A program made the position numbers and the translations under genes. Below the pieces are notes generated by a model. The model did not search any database. It was given only the letters and a program-made list of their open reading frames with translations, and had not been told where the DNA came from. Shown here piece after piece: positions 21,835 through 31,312 of a DNA stretch of 64,000 nt. This DNA comes from Myotis daubentonii (lineage: Eukaryota > Chordata > Mammalia > Chiroptera > Vespertilionidae), in assembly GCF_963259705.1 (NCBI RefSeq), contig NC_081841.1:115170979-115234978 (forward strand), written 5' to 3'. How positions within the stretch are numbered: position 1 is the stretch's first letter; every line of letters starts with the position of its first letter.

Positions 21835-24800
21835 AAAGATTTACTTAAAAAAAAAAAAAGATTCCAGCAAACAAAAGCCTAGGACCAGACGGCTTCACAG
21901 GGGAGCTTTACCAAACATTCAAGGAAGAACTAAAACCTATCCTCCTCAGACTACTACAAAAAATTCAAGAGGAAGGAACACTTCCAAGCTCATTCTATGA
22001 AGCCAGCATCACCCTAATACCAAAACCAGGTAAAGACAACACAATGAAAGAGAATTACAGGCCAATATCCCTCATGAACATAGATGCCAAAATCCTCAAC
22101 AAAATCTTAGCAAATCGGATCCAGCAGTTCATCAGAAAGATCATACACCATGACCAAGTAGGATTTATCCAAGGGATGCAAGGATGGTACAATATCCACA
22201 AATCAATAAACGTGATACATTACATAAACAAATTGAAAGAAAAAAACCACATGGTCATATCAATTGATGCAGAAAAAGCATTTGACAAAATTCAACACCC
22301 ATTTTTGATAAAAACTTACAGTAAGGTGGGAGTAGAAGGATCATACCTCAACATAATAAAAGCCATATATGACAGGCCCACAGCCAGCATCATACTCAAT
22401 GGAAAAAACTAACACCATTTCCCCTAAGAACAGGAACAAGACAGGGATGCCCCCTCTCACCACTCCTGTTCAACATAGTACTGGAAGTGTTAGCCAATGC
22501 AATTAGGCAAGAAGAAGAAATAAAAGGCATCCAAATTGGAAAAGAGGAAGTAAAACTGTCCTTATTTGCAGACGACATGATATTATACATACAAAACCCT
22601 AGAGACTCCATCAAAAAGCTACTAGACTTCATACATGAATTTGGCAATGTAGCAGGATACAAAATTAACCCCAAGAAATCTGAGGCATTTCTATACATCA
22701 ATAGTGAACTTTCAGAAAGAGAGATTATAAAAACAACCCCGTTTACCATCGCACCAAAAAAATTAAGCTACCTAGGAATAAACTTAACTAAAGAGGTAAA
22801 AGACCTCTACTCAGAAAACTACAGGACGTTGAAAAAAGATATAGAGGAAGACATAAACAGATGGAAGAACATACCGTGTTCATGGATTGGTAGAATCAAC
22901 ATCATTAAAATGTCCATACTACCCAAAGCAATCTATAAATTCAACGCACTTCCCATTAAAACACCAACGGCATACTTCATAGATCTAGAACGAACTCTCC
23001 AAAAATTCATCTGGAATAAAAAAAGACCCTGAATAGCTGCAGCAATCCTGAAAAAGAACAAAGTAGGTGGGATCTCAATATCAGATATCAAGTTGTATTA
23101 CAAAGCCACTGTTCTCAAAACTGCCTGGTACTGGCACAAGAATAGGCATATAGATCAATGGAATAGAATAGAGAGCCCAGAAATCGGCCCGAACCAATAT
23201 GCTCAATAATATTTGACAATGGAGGCAAGAACATACAATGGAGCCAAGATAGTCTCTTCAATAATTGGTGTTGGGAAAATTGGACAGATACATGCAAGAA
23301 AATGAAACTAGACCACCAACTTACACCATACACAAAAATAAACTCAAAATGGATAAAGGACTTAAATGTAAGATGGGAAACTATAAAATTCTAGAAGAAT
23401 CCAAAGGCCACAAAATCTCAGACAAATGCCGAAGCAATTTCTTCCCTGATACAGCTCCTAGGGCACTTGAAACTAAAGAGAAAATAAACAAATGGGACTA
23501 CATCAAAATAAAAAGCTTCTGCACAGCAAAAGAAACCATCAACAAAACAACGATAAAACCCACTGTGTGGGAAAACATATTTGCCAATGTTATATCTGAT
23601 AAGGGCCTAATCTCCAAAATTTATAGGGAACTCATTCAACTTAACAAAAGGAAGATAAAAAATCCGATCAAAAAATGGGGAAAGGACCTAAATAGACACC
23701 TTTCAAAAGAGGACATTCAGAAAGCCAAGAGACATATGAAAACATGCTCAAAGTCACTAATCATCTGAGAGATGCAAATCAAAACAATGATGAGGTACCA
23801 TCTTACACCTGTCAGACTGGCTATCATCAACAAATCAACAAACGACAAGTGCTGGAGAGGATGTGGAGAAAAAGGAACACTTGTGCACTGCTGGTGGGAA
23901 TGCAGACTGGTGCAGCCACTGTGGAGAACAGTATGGAGTTTCCTCAAAAAACTGAAAATGGAACTCCCATTTGACCCTGTGATCCCACTTCTAGGAATAT
24001 ATCCCAAGAAACCAGAAACACCAATCAGAAAGGATATATGCACCCCTATGTTCATAGCAGCACAATTCACCATAGCTAAGATCTGGAAACAGCCTAAGTG
24101 CCCATCAGTAGATGAATGGATTAGAAAACTGTGGTACATCTACACAATGGAATACTATGCTGCTCCAAAAGGGAAGGAACTCTTACCATTTGCAACAGCA
24201 TGGATGGACCTGGAGAGCATTATGCTAAGTGAAATAAGCCAGTCAATGAAGGAAAAATACCACATGATCTCACTCAATCGTGGATAATAGAGACCATTAT
24301 AAACTTTTGAACAATAATAGATACAGAGGCAGAGCTGCCTCAAACAGATTGTCAAACTGCAGTGGGAAGGCCGCGGAGGGTTGGGGGGCAGGAGGTAGGG
24401 GGTAAGAGATCAACCAAAGGAAAAAAAAAAATAACGAGAGGCTGGGAGCTTAAGTTGCCCCCCAGCCTGAAAATAGCTCTCAGGCCCTCACCCAGTCTAG
24501 CCAGGCACGCCAGTGGGTACCCCCACCCTGAAGGGTGTGTGAGCAGCTGCAAACAGCCTTCAGCCCGTTATCCAGGCTGGCCAGACACCCAAGCGGGACC
24601 CCCACCCTGATCCGGGACACTTTCAGGGCAAACCAGCTGGAACCCACCCATGCACCAGGCCTCTATCCTATACTACAGGCAGGGCGGGACAGCGTAAGCT
24701 GCCATCCCATGTGTAGCCCTGGGCAGTGGGGCATAAGCCCCACACCCAGCCCGGACCCCTGTGTGCCACCTGAGCCCCCAGCCTGGACCCCTGTGCCACC

Positions 24801-24944
24801 TAAGCCCCACACTGCTAAGTCCCACCCCAAGCCGGAATCCTATGACTATTGGAGAGCAGGAAAGTACTGCTGGGCCCTGGGTCGCTGTGGTGATCCAGCC
24901 ATCAGTAAGTAGAAAAGTGTGGCCTGTAGGCAGCCCCCAGCTGT

Positions 24945-25230
24945 GCCTGATCCGGGAGCAGGAACGCAAGCCCGGCCTGAGGGCAGCCCCCAACTGGACC
25001 TCATCTGGGAGCAGGAAAGCAAGCCCGGTCTGCAGGCAGCCCCAAGCTTTGCCTGCTCCCCAGTTGCCATGGTGATCCAGGAGCAGGAAAGCAAGCCTGG
25101 CCTGAGAGCAGCCCCCAGCTGGGCCTGATATGGCAGCAGGAAAGCAAGCCCAGCCTGCGGGCAGCCCCCAGCTGCACCTTTTCCCCGGTCGCCATTAGGA
25201 TCCGGGAGCAGGAAAGCAAGCCTGGCCTGC
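24945..25230. repeat. GC-rich tandem repeat of module X2, left part
   Basis: The phrase 'gggagcaggaaagcaagcc' recurs near 24953, 25009, 25083, 25137 and 25204, alternating with 'gcagcccccagct'. Units are 54-74 bp. The array continues beyond the ERV at 30534-30720. Confidence 0.8.
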
Positions 25231-25668
25231 TGTCAGGGCCAGCCTGACAGGATTGAGCCAGGCTGAGGCAGGGAGGTGGGAATTGAGAAAAGAAAGAAAG
25301 ACAGGAAAGTGGGGTCAGGAGGACCCCAGTTCTCCTGATGAACTGAAGCGACTTTATTAGCTATACAATCCTATTTATACACAACACACTGAATCGGAGG
25401 TCTGTCAAGAGGAATGTATTCTTTGTTCCTCTTAATCTCTAAGGGAGAGACATAGCAGAAGGACAAGTTCTCAGTACAGCATATCTCAGTAAATAGTTAC
25501 AGACTTCTTGGTAAGCTATGAAAGGCTGTTCTCATTCTACAAATGTTGCTCTCATTCTACTGATAATCACCATCCAAACAAGTCTGGGAAAACTGTGTGG
25601 GTAAGGGTCCCAGCCTTGCTAGCCCCTTCATGTGCAAGGACCTTGCCAGCTTACATCTGGCCCCAACA
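25231..25668 (-). repeat. ERV-K2 3' LTR
   Basis: A 438-bp LTR. The plus-strand sequence just right of it (25669-25690, 'gatcccccttctttgtttt') is, on the minus strand, the purine-rich tract expected before a 3' LTR. Confidence 0.93.
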
Positions 25669-26639
25669 GATCCCCCTTCTTTGTTTTTTAGGTGAAGTTC
25701 ATGTTTCAGTGTCTGACAGTTTTTTATGTGTACATGTCAGCCATACTATTTCAGTTCTGGATGGTGGACAGATGGTGACAATGCAGGTCCGACCCTCTCT
25801 GGTTTGGTCCTGGGCAACCTGCAGCGATGCACAGCTGCTGACTGCTAGCGTGATAAGGCGTCTTCACCATCTTTATTTATGGACTGCTTCTCTTCTCGTT
25901 GTCTCACGGGGCCACTGCTATTCTGTGGCTGGAGCAGTCCTGATAATTCCTCTCTGTTGCAGGAATCCACATGGTCTTGGAGTTGTTTTCTGAAAATATA
26001 CAAAGGTATTCTCGACCAAAGGTTAATAAAAGAATCATATCTATAATTTAGACTTGGGATTCTTTTAATTTTTGTCCAAACGATTTTCCTTTGGCTTATT
26101 TTGACACCACGTATGTTTTTCATGGGTGTCTTGCTATTAGCATTATAAATGAAAAAATTAATTTTCAAGTAAAAATATTAAAGCAATTAAGGCATTTACT
26201 TAACAGGTTATTATTCCACTATCCCTCCTTTTTTATTTTTTAATATTAGGAGGTTTTTGGAAATTATGTAATGCAGTCTAGATAACTTTAAATTTTAATT
26301 TTTGTATAAAAATATGACTGCTTTAGGTTTATAGTATGTTAAGCAATTTGTCTATGAAATGAAAATTTTGGTTAATATTTTTTGAGCTAGTTTTAATTAA
26401 TCTGAAAACTTGACTATCATTTTACTGTTAAATTTAATACTTTAATAACAATTTTAGTTTACACTGTAAATATTAATGGAAAGGATTATTTTGCATCCTT
26501 GAGAAGGCCCTGAGCATTCCTGGTGTTGAACTAGATTTAGATATAGGGTAGCTGCTGTTAGCTAAGTCTCTGTTATCTGGGTACCGATTTCGGCTGGACT
26601 ACGTCTCTTTCTGTTATCTGGGTCCCGATCTGAGCTGGG

Positions 26640-27140
26640 CATGGGAAGCGCAGCAGCCATGGGGGCAGGAGACCTCCCTCAGAAGGGGCGAGTGTTCAAG
26701 CCCCTGCATAGTTGGGGGGGTGAGGATCTCTGCCCCACCTCTGTTGACCCCCAAGTTCTCCACTGAGGCCCCCTGCGACTGTGCCTGTCTTAGGTCGCCC
26801 CTACCAGAGGGGTCTTACCCGTCGTTGATGAACCAGCCATCCTCCGGGGCCAAGCAGGGTGATGTGAGGTTTAGTTTTGTCTCCTTGGTAGTGTATGCCC
26901 CTGTGGCCTCCATGCCCAGTAACTGCCTTGTGATCCCCTCGCCAGCTGGCGGGGCCCTGGCATTGATCATGGGGAACCCAGATTTCTTCTCTAGAGAGAG
27001 GGCCCAGTTTACGCCATTGGGCAAGAGACAGATCCATGGTACCAGCCACCATGAGGCTTCAACCTCAGTATGAACAGAGAGCTTAGGTAACAGCTGTGGG
27101 CAATTGGAAGAGAGACCCCCTTTGGTAAAAAGGGTCAAGA
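26640..27140 (-). other. GC-richer block of ERV-K2 with unassigned open stretch
   Basis: A minus-strand open stretch of 107 codons (27138-26815) includes 'WWLVPWICLLPNGVNWALS' and 'FPMINARAPPAGEG'. I cannot assign it. Its place near the 3' end suggests a decayed env segment, but no signal peptide, cleavage site or fusion region is visible. On the minus strand a GTAAGA follows the open stretch near 26817 and could act as a splice donor. Function is unknown. Confidence 0.35.
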
Positions 27141-28767
27141 GAGGTCAATATAGAATGCTTAAGTGCCTTCCCAGGGGGCCTTCCACACAGTGGAAGGTAT
27201 AAAATCCTTTTATGATCTTATTAAATTCCTGCCAAACAATTAGTTTGTAAGCTTGTTTGGAATAAATGTTAATATGCTGTTGTAAAATATTAAAAATTAT
27301 TAATGAGCTTTTGTTATTTTAAATTATATCTTAAAATTCTACTGCTGTATTTTAAGAAATATAAAATAAGATAACTTGTTTTGCCCTTTCTTAGAGGCAA
27401 AAACTTAAAATATATATTTATTAATATTTATCTGATAAAGCTTTCTATGTGATTTCAAGTATATTAAATTGGCTTTATTAAAAAATTCTTTAAGAAAAGA
27501 GAATAAACTTTTGAAAACATTTCAAGGCCCATGAAATGTCCTAAAGTCATTCCTTGATTATAGTTTTGAAATCTAACTTAAAAAACTATTAAATATATAT
27601 GTGTATATATAATTTAAAGATTATATACCTTTTATAATTATTAAGAAATATCAATTAAATTAAAACTGATCTTTGTATCAAAAAATTTCAGTTGGGATTA
27701 TAGAATTTATTCTCTCTTTTTTTTAATTAGATAAATGTGGAAATTTTATTATAATTATATGATTTCTCCCAATTTATTTAACCAGAACTTTAAACTCTTA
27801 GCTGGTAAGTTAAATATTTAGTATTTCTTAATCAGTAACATTTTTTAAAAATATACTTCAAAAATACAAGACATAATTAATAGATTTAATTCTGTCCACT
27901 AGATTTTTCGTGAGGGAAATTTAGAATAATATTTTAGCATTTTGTTATTTCAGAATATCTAATTTAATTTAGCAAACTCCTAAGCCTTGGGGTGCCATTG
28001 ACTGAAAACAGGTAACCATTAAAATGCAAATTAGTTACATTCTTTCTATGAAGGATGGGAAACTGAGAAGCAAGCCTCTCTTTAAAAAATTGTCACTGGC
28101 AGGAAATTTTTTGGCCTACCTGCTCTGTTTCTAATAGAGCCCTTCCTCTATTAGAAATTGCTTTGGGAAGCCAGCCTTAAATAGAGGGCGTAGCCGTCTT
28201 TTACCTGGGCTACTTAGATTTTTATAATTAGTATATTTTAATAATTCTTGAGATTTAAATCCAATTTATTATTTTAAGGCATATTCTTTAGTAAATTTTT
28301 GTAACAGAGACAATTTTACTGAATTTCCTTTTCAGCCTTGAAATTAACTTTTTAATATTCTTTATTAGCATTTAAAAACTGTTCTTTATTATGGAAATGC
28401 CAATCCTGCTGCTAGAATCTAGCCAGCATCTTTTTTCCTTTGGGTTAAATTTTGCCATCTTTCTTAGGAAATAATCAGTCTTGGGTTTTATTTTGTATAT
28501 TTGTAAAGAGATTTTAGCTTAAAACTCTATCTAAATGTCCAAAATCAGACGATGCGCGCTTCAGTTCCAAGCTAGTTTTCTCTTTACACGTGTACAGAAA
28601 TCCCAGACGTATTTTTAAATTTCAGATCCAGTGGCATTTGCTGTAGCTGTATCGGAAATGCAAGGAAATCATCATTTCTTCTCTATGTGGAAGGTTTTAA
28701 ATCTAATGATATTTTGTTTATTTCAGTAGGCAAGGGCAGCACCCTTGGCAGACAGAATGTCTTATTT

Positions 28768-28974
28768 CTATGGATCCAAGGTCCAGCCCGGCACTTCCGG
28801 GGGCTGCTCGGAATAGCTCTTGTATCTATTTTGCTCTCTGGGGCGGGCTGGGTGCTGTGCAACCTGCTGGCCTTGAGACAGCACAGGGACAGGAGGGTAA
28901 ATAGACAATGCCCCTGTTATTTGCCGTGGCTGGGCTGGCCCCTTTTGGTAGTTTCCCGACTGGTGTTGAGGCAA
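28768..28974 (-). pseudogene. ERV-K2 gag C-terminal Pro/Gln-rich segment
   Basis: The minus strand encodes '[12 protein letters not shown]' followed by a Pro- and Gln-rich run ending near '[13 protein letters not shown]'. This composition and place, directly after the zinc knuckles, fit the variable end of betaretroviral Gag. No protease active site follows. Confidence 0.55.
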
Positions 28975-28984
28975 AGAATTTCCC

Positions 28985-29160
28985 TGGATATCTGTCTTAG
29001 ATTTACACTCATTTGCCCAATGTTTCCCTTTTTTACATTTAGGGCATAGTCCAGGTTGTTTGGGACCTTTGCCATTTCCTTTATTAATCCCTTTATTAGA
29101 AGGTCACTGTTTTGCTATGTGTCCTGTTCCTCCACAAGTGTAACACTTGTGTGTTTGACT
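28985..29160 (-). pseudogene. ERV-K2 nucleocapsid zinc knuckles
   Basis: The minus strand encodes two CX2CX4HX4C-type motifs of nucleocapsid, which binds viral RNA. The first reads CYTCGGTGHIAKQ and then TGA where the fourth zinc ligand (Cys) should be. The second, [14 protein letters not shown], is complete. Two knuckles are typical of betaretroviral Gag. The stop would cut Gag within nucleocapsid. Confidence 0.85.
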
Positions 29161-29557
29161 TTTCCTTGGAACTGGTGCCGCACAAGGCAGCGGAGAGCAG
29201 CGGGAACGGCCCCCGCGGCTTCTTTTTCTTGCCAAGAAGCTTTAATAATTCTAAAAAGTGTTCTAACACATCCTCTATATCACTGCCCTCTTCAGTTCCA
29301 GCAGAAAAACATTCTTCCTCCTCTTCTGCCTGAACAATACCTGTATTATCATTATGACAAAGAGCAGCAGGTTCCTCAAAATCCTCCTCATCTTGAGGAG
29401 TTAAATTGTCTTTAAAAGTTACATTATTTCTTTTTAATATACTGTCTTTTTTAGACTCCTGTTTTGTGTTATCACACTGCTTCTCCTTTTTTTCTAGCTT
29501 AAGAGACGGTTGATTATGGTCATGCCTGGGATCTAAATAATCCCGTATTAAATTCAA
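29096..29557 (-). pseudogene. ERV-K2 gag fragment with acidic stretch
   Basis: A 153-codon minus-strand open stretch. It is Lys- and Glu-rich at the start, then acidic ('EEDFEEPAALCHNDN', 'QAEEEEECFS', 'EEGSDIEDVLEHFLELLKLL'), and runs into a basic stretch (GKKKKPRG). Its place between the 5' leader and the zinc knuckles points to gag. It is shorter than a matrix-capsid region should be, and no major homology region of capsid is visible. A large in-gag deletion or rapid divergence is likely. Confidence 0.5.
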
Positions 29558-29589
29558 TAAGGAAATGCAAACCTCCTGAATGAATTTTA

Positions 29590-29814
29590 TTTTATTTTTT
29601 TTAAATATATTTTATTGATTTTTTACAGAGAGGAAGGGAGAGGGATAGAGAGTTAGAAACATCGATGAGAGAGAAACATCGATCAGCTGCCTCCTGCACA
29701 TCTCCTACTGGGGATGTGCCCGCAACCCAGGTACATGCCCTTGACCAGAATCGAACCTGGGACCCTTCAGTCCGCAGGCCAACACTCTATCCACTGAGCC
29801 AAACCGGTTTCGGC
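29590..29814 (-). mobile_element. Ves SINE with 14-bp target duplication
   Basis: The minus strand reads 'gccgaaaccggtttggctca' then 'gtggatagagtgttggcc', a B-box region, and 'aaaatatatttaaaaaa' at the left end. The target duplication ctgaatgaatttta is at 29576-29589 and 29815-29828. It inserted into the gag leader of ERV-K2, so it is younger than that ERV. Confidence 0.95.
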
Positions 29815-30064
29815 CTGAATGAATTTTAAAAAATTTTCTACTTGCTTGTCATTAACCTTAGTTCCTCTACTATTGAGCAAAAACTTTAACATTTACCCAT
29901 AAAGGGCATTTTCTCTAGATTCTAATTGCCCCATGCTTTACTCCCGATTATCAAAAAATTGCTCCTCCCTTACCTTAACGAGTGCACTCTTTATCCGGAG
30001 GAGATCCTCAGGTCGTCTCTCCAAGCCTGACGGAGTTCCTCACCGTCTTTTTCCCAGTTCCTCA

Positions 30065-30084
30065 GTCCCTTAGCTCAGGCGCCA
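30065..30084 (-). promoter_or_regulatory. Primer-binding site, tRNA-Lys-like (altered)
   Basis: The minus strand reads TGGCGCCTGAGCTAAGGGAC next to the 5' LTR. It matches the tRNA-Lys site apart from two substitutions and a 2-nt insertion. It fixes orientation. Priming efficiency cannot be judged. Confidence 0.75.
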
Positions 30085-30088
30085 GATC

Positions 30089-30527
30089 TGTCAGGGCCAG
30101 CCTGACAGGGTTGAGCCAGGCTGAGGCAGGGAGGTGGGAATTGAGAAAAGAAAGAAAGACAGGAAAGCGGGGTCGGGAGGACCCCAGTTCTCTTGATGAA
30201 CTGAAGCGACTTTATTAGCTATACAATCCTATTTATACACAACACACTGAATCGGAGGTCTGTCAAGAGGAATGTATTCTTTGTTCCTCTTAATCTCTAA
30301 GGGAGAGACATAGCAGAAGGACAAGTTCTCAGTACAGCATATCTCAGTAAATAGTTACAGACTTCTTGGTAAGCTATGAAAGGCTGTTCTCATTCTACAA
30401 ATGTTGCTCTCATTCTACTGATAATCACCATCCAAACAAGTCTGGGAAAACTGTGTGGGTAAGGGTCCCAGCCTTGCTAGCCCCTTCATGTGCAAGGACC
30501 TTTCCAGCTTACATCTGGCCCCCAACA
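30089..30527 (-). repeat. ERV-K2 5' LTR
   Basis: A 439-bp copy of 25231-25668. Differences by eye are A/G near 30109, two G/A or T/C sites near 30167-30175, a C/T near 30193, a G/T near 30502 and one extra C near the end. Confidence 0.93.
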
Positions 30528-30533
30528 GCCTGC

Positions 30534-30720
30534 AGGCAGCCCCAAACTTTCCCTACTCCCCGGTCACCATGGTGATCCGGGAGCAGGAAAGCAAGCCTGG
30601 CATGCCGGCAGCCCCAAGCTGGGCCTGATATGGGAGCAGGAAAGCCCAGCCTGTGGGCAGTCCCCAGCTGGGCCTGCTCCCCAGTCGCCATGGCGATCCA
30701 GGAGCAGGAAAGCCCAGCTT
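30534..30720. repeat. GC-rich tandem repeat of module X2, right part
   Basis: This continues the array of 24945-25230. 'gggagcaggaaagcaagcc' or shorter forms occur near 30578, 30630 and 30698. Confidence 0.8.
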
Positions 30721-30855
30721 GCAAGCAGCACCCCCATCCTGGCCATAGCTCAAGGGAGAGTACAACATGCAGTGGAGGCCAGGAGCCTGAGAGATCAACA
30801 CAGAGGGGCTCCTGCTCCAAGCCTCCATGGTGTGGCTGGGGGCAGGCCCCCAGCA

Positions 30856-30899
<44 letters not shown>
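30856..30899. repeat. (AC)n microsatellite
   Basis: About 22 uninterrupted AC units lie within Helitron module X2. They create long His/Thr or Cys/Val open stretches on both strands that are not genes. Confidence 0.98.
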
Positions 30900-30901
<2 letters not shown>

Positions 30902-31040
30902 ACACCTGCTCCAAGCCTCTGCTGCCAGACTGTGGCCATCAGTAGGACATCCACTGAAGGCTCCTGGACTGTGAGAGGGGCAGGCTGGGCTGAGGGAACC
31001 CCACCCCCCAGTGCACGAATTTCATGCACCGGGTCTCTAG

Positions 31041-31312
31041 TATTTATTATAAGAAATTGACTCACACAATTATGGAGCTTAGAAGTCCTGCAATGTGCCA
31101 CCTGCAAGCTGGATGCCTGTGAAAGCCAATGGTGTGAATTCTAGCATGAAGAGTCCAAAGACTGAGAATTAGAACTGCAGTTGATATAAGACCCAGTCCA
31201 AGAGAAAAGAAGACCAATGTCTTGGCTCAAAGGTCAGGCAGTGAGAGAGAATTCAACCTTCCTTTGCTTTTTGTTTTATTCAAACTCTTAATGAATTAAG
31301 GGCATGTAACTT
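31041..31312 (+). mobile_element. Old dispersed repeat, right part
   Basis: It continues the repeat cut at 14631: 'ttataagaaattgactcac', 'acaattatggagc', 'gaagaccaatgtcttggctc' and 'tttgttttattcaaactc'. The order fits a single old element with the Helitron between its halves. Confidence 0.7.

Larger units (their letters stand above)
19714..21854 (+). mobile_element. Half-L1 (HAL1-like): L1-type 5' UTR, ORF1, 3' UTR, no ORF2
   Basis: The element begins 'aggagaaccaagatggcagc', a typical L1 5' start. It has a GC-rich 5' UTR of about 700 bp, one ORF1 (20417-21265), then directly a 3' UTR with a G-rich tract (21433-21550) and an AATAAA before the tail. ORF2 is absent. An 18-bp perfect target duplication, aaaaagattccagcaaac, flanks it at 19696-19713 and 21855-21872, so it inserted by L1-style target-primed reverse transcription. 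It lies in L1-4 ORF2. A Ves SINE sits at its 3' end. The structure matches the known half-L1 class, which depends on L1 ORF2 protein in trans. Confidence 0.93.
18315..24287 (+). pseudogene. L1-4 ORF2 pseudogene (endonuclease-reverse transcriptase), split by a half-L1
   Basis: The start is ATG at 18315 ([19 protein letters not shown]). The first 388 codons are open and hold the whole endonuclease: N in 'TLNVNG', D and N in 'GDLNTPLTS', D in 'KIDHILGHK' and the DH pair in 'FADHDGI'. The catalytic glutamate in the 'LQETHL' motif is replaced by D (LQDTHL). A frameshift ends this frame at 19481, and the half-L1 interrupts at 19714-21854. RT resumes with '[14 protein letters not shown]' and '[13 protein letters not shown]' (22044-22412). 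The catalytic '[10 protein letters not shown]' follows (22487-23032, ending at TGA). The C-terminal region (23265-24287) retains a Cys-rich stretch with '[18 protein letters not shown]' and ends SLNRG. Without the insertion it is about 1,270 codons, the normal size. Confidence 0.95.
15155..24434 (+). mobile_element. L1-4, near full-length LINE-1 split by an ERV and a half-L1
   Basis: The order is 5' UTR (15155-15404), ORF1 (15405-18265), ORF2 (18315-24287) and a short 3' UTR with poly(A) to about 24434. It sits inside module Y of the composite Helitron. The Helitron text '...aaaaaaaggag' before 15155 and 'cgagaggctgggagc' after 24434 rejoin to match the uninterrupted Y module at 44.7 kb. The A-rich edges hide any target duplication. 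Removing the two internal insertions leaves an element of about 5.1 kb, so its 5' UTR is probably truncated. Confidence 0.93.
25231..30527 (-). mobile_element. ERV-K2: betaretrovirus-like (class II) provirus with gag remnant and mostly non-coding body
   Basis: LTRs at 25231-25668 and 30089-30527 start TGTCAGGG and end CCCCAACA on the plus strand. A perfect 6-bp target duplication, gcctgc, is at 25225-25230 and 30528-30533. A tRNA-Lys-like primer site next to the right LTR gives minus orientation. Internally the minus-strand order is a gag part with acidic stretch (29557-29096), two zinc-knuckle motifs (about 29160-28985) and a proline-rich gag end (28974-28768). Then come about 1.5 kb of AT-rich non-coding sequence (28680-27170), a GC-richer block (27140-26560) and more AT-rich sequence. 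I can find no RT motif. LTRs differ at about five sites plus one indel, near 1.1%, so it is young. A Ves SINE is inside. Confidence 0.92.
14632..31040 (+). mobile_element. Composite Helitron, copy 2 (modules Y and X2), hosting nested elements
   Basis: The 5' end is TCCTATCTAATAAAAG at 14632 and the 3' end is 'cgaatttcatgcaccgggtctctag' ending at 31040. A precedes the element and T follows it, the expected Helitron target. The same old repeat lies on both sides, which shows this was one insertion. Module Y is 14632-15154 plus 24435-24665, and module X2 is 24666-25230 plus 30534-31040. The Helitron itself is therefore about 1.8 kb. It lacks a Rep/helicase gene and must have depended on enzymes supplied elsewhere. 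An L1 (15155-24434) and an ERV (25231-30527) later inserted into it. Confidence 0.88.
24666..31040 (+). mobile_element. Helitron module X2 (3' half of composite copy 2)
   Basis: It starts TCCTATAC at 24666, directly after the CTCTA end of module Y. It ends with the canonical HeliBat 3' end (palindrome gtgcac-gaatttc-atgcac, then CTCTAG) at 31040. Inside is a GC-rich repeat array and an (AC)n tract. The ERV at 25231-30527 interrupts it. Open stretches here, such as 24535-24912, reflect GC-rich repeats without codon-like structure or known domains. Confidence 0.85.

Noticed and set aside
24535..25219. Overlapping open frames rich in Pro, Ser, Gly and Cys.
   Set aside because: They are tandem repeat sequence of Helitron module X2, open on both strands with no start context or family match.
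26640..27140. A host exon, from its GC content, open stretch and a GTAAGA donor-like site.
   Set aside because: It lies between the two LTRs of ERV-K2 and has no matching acceptor or known domain. I left it as an unassigned ERV segment.
30490..31107. Long open frames with poly-Thr/His or poly-Cys/Val runs, up to 184 codons.
   Set aside because: They are products of the (AC)n microsatellite. The same holds for frames over 33636-33675 and 59613-59649.
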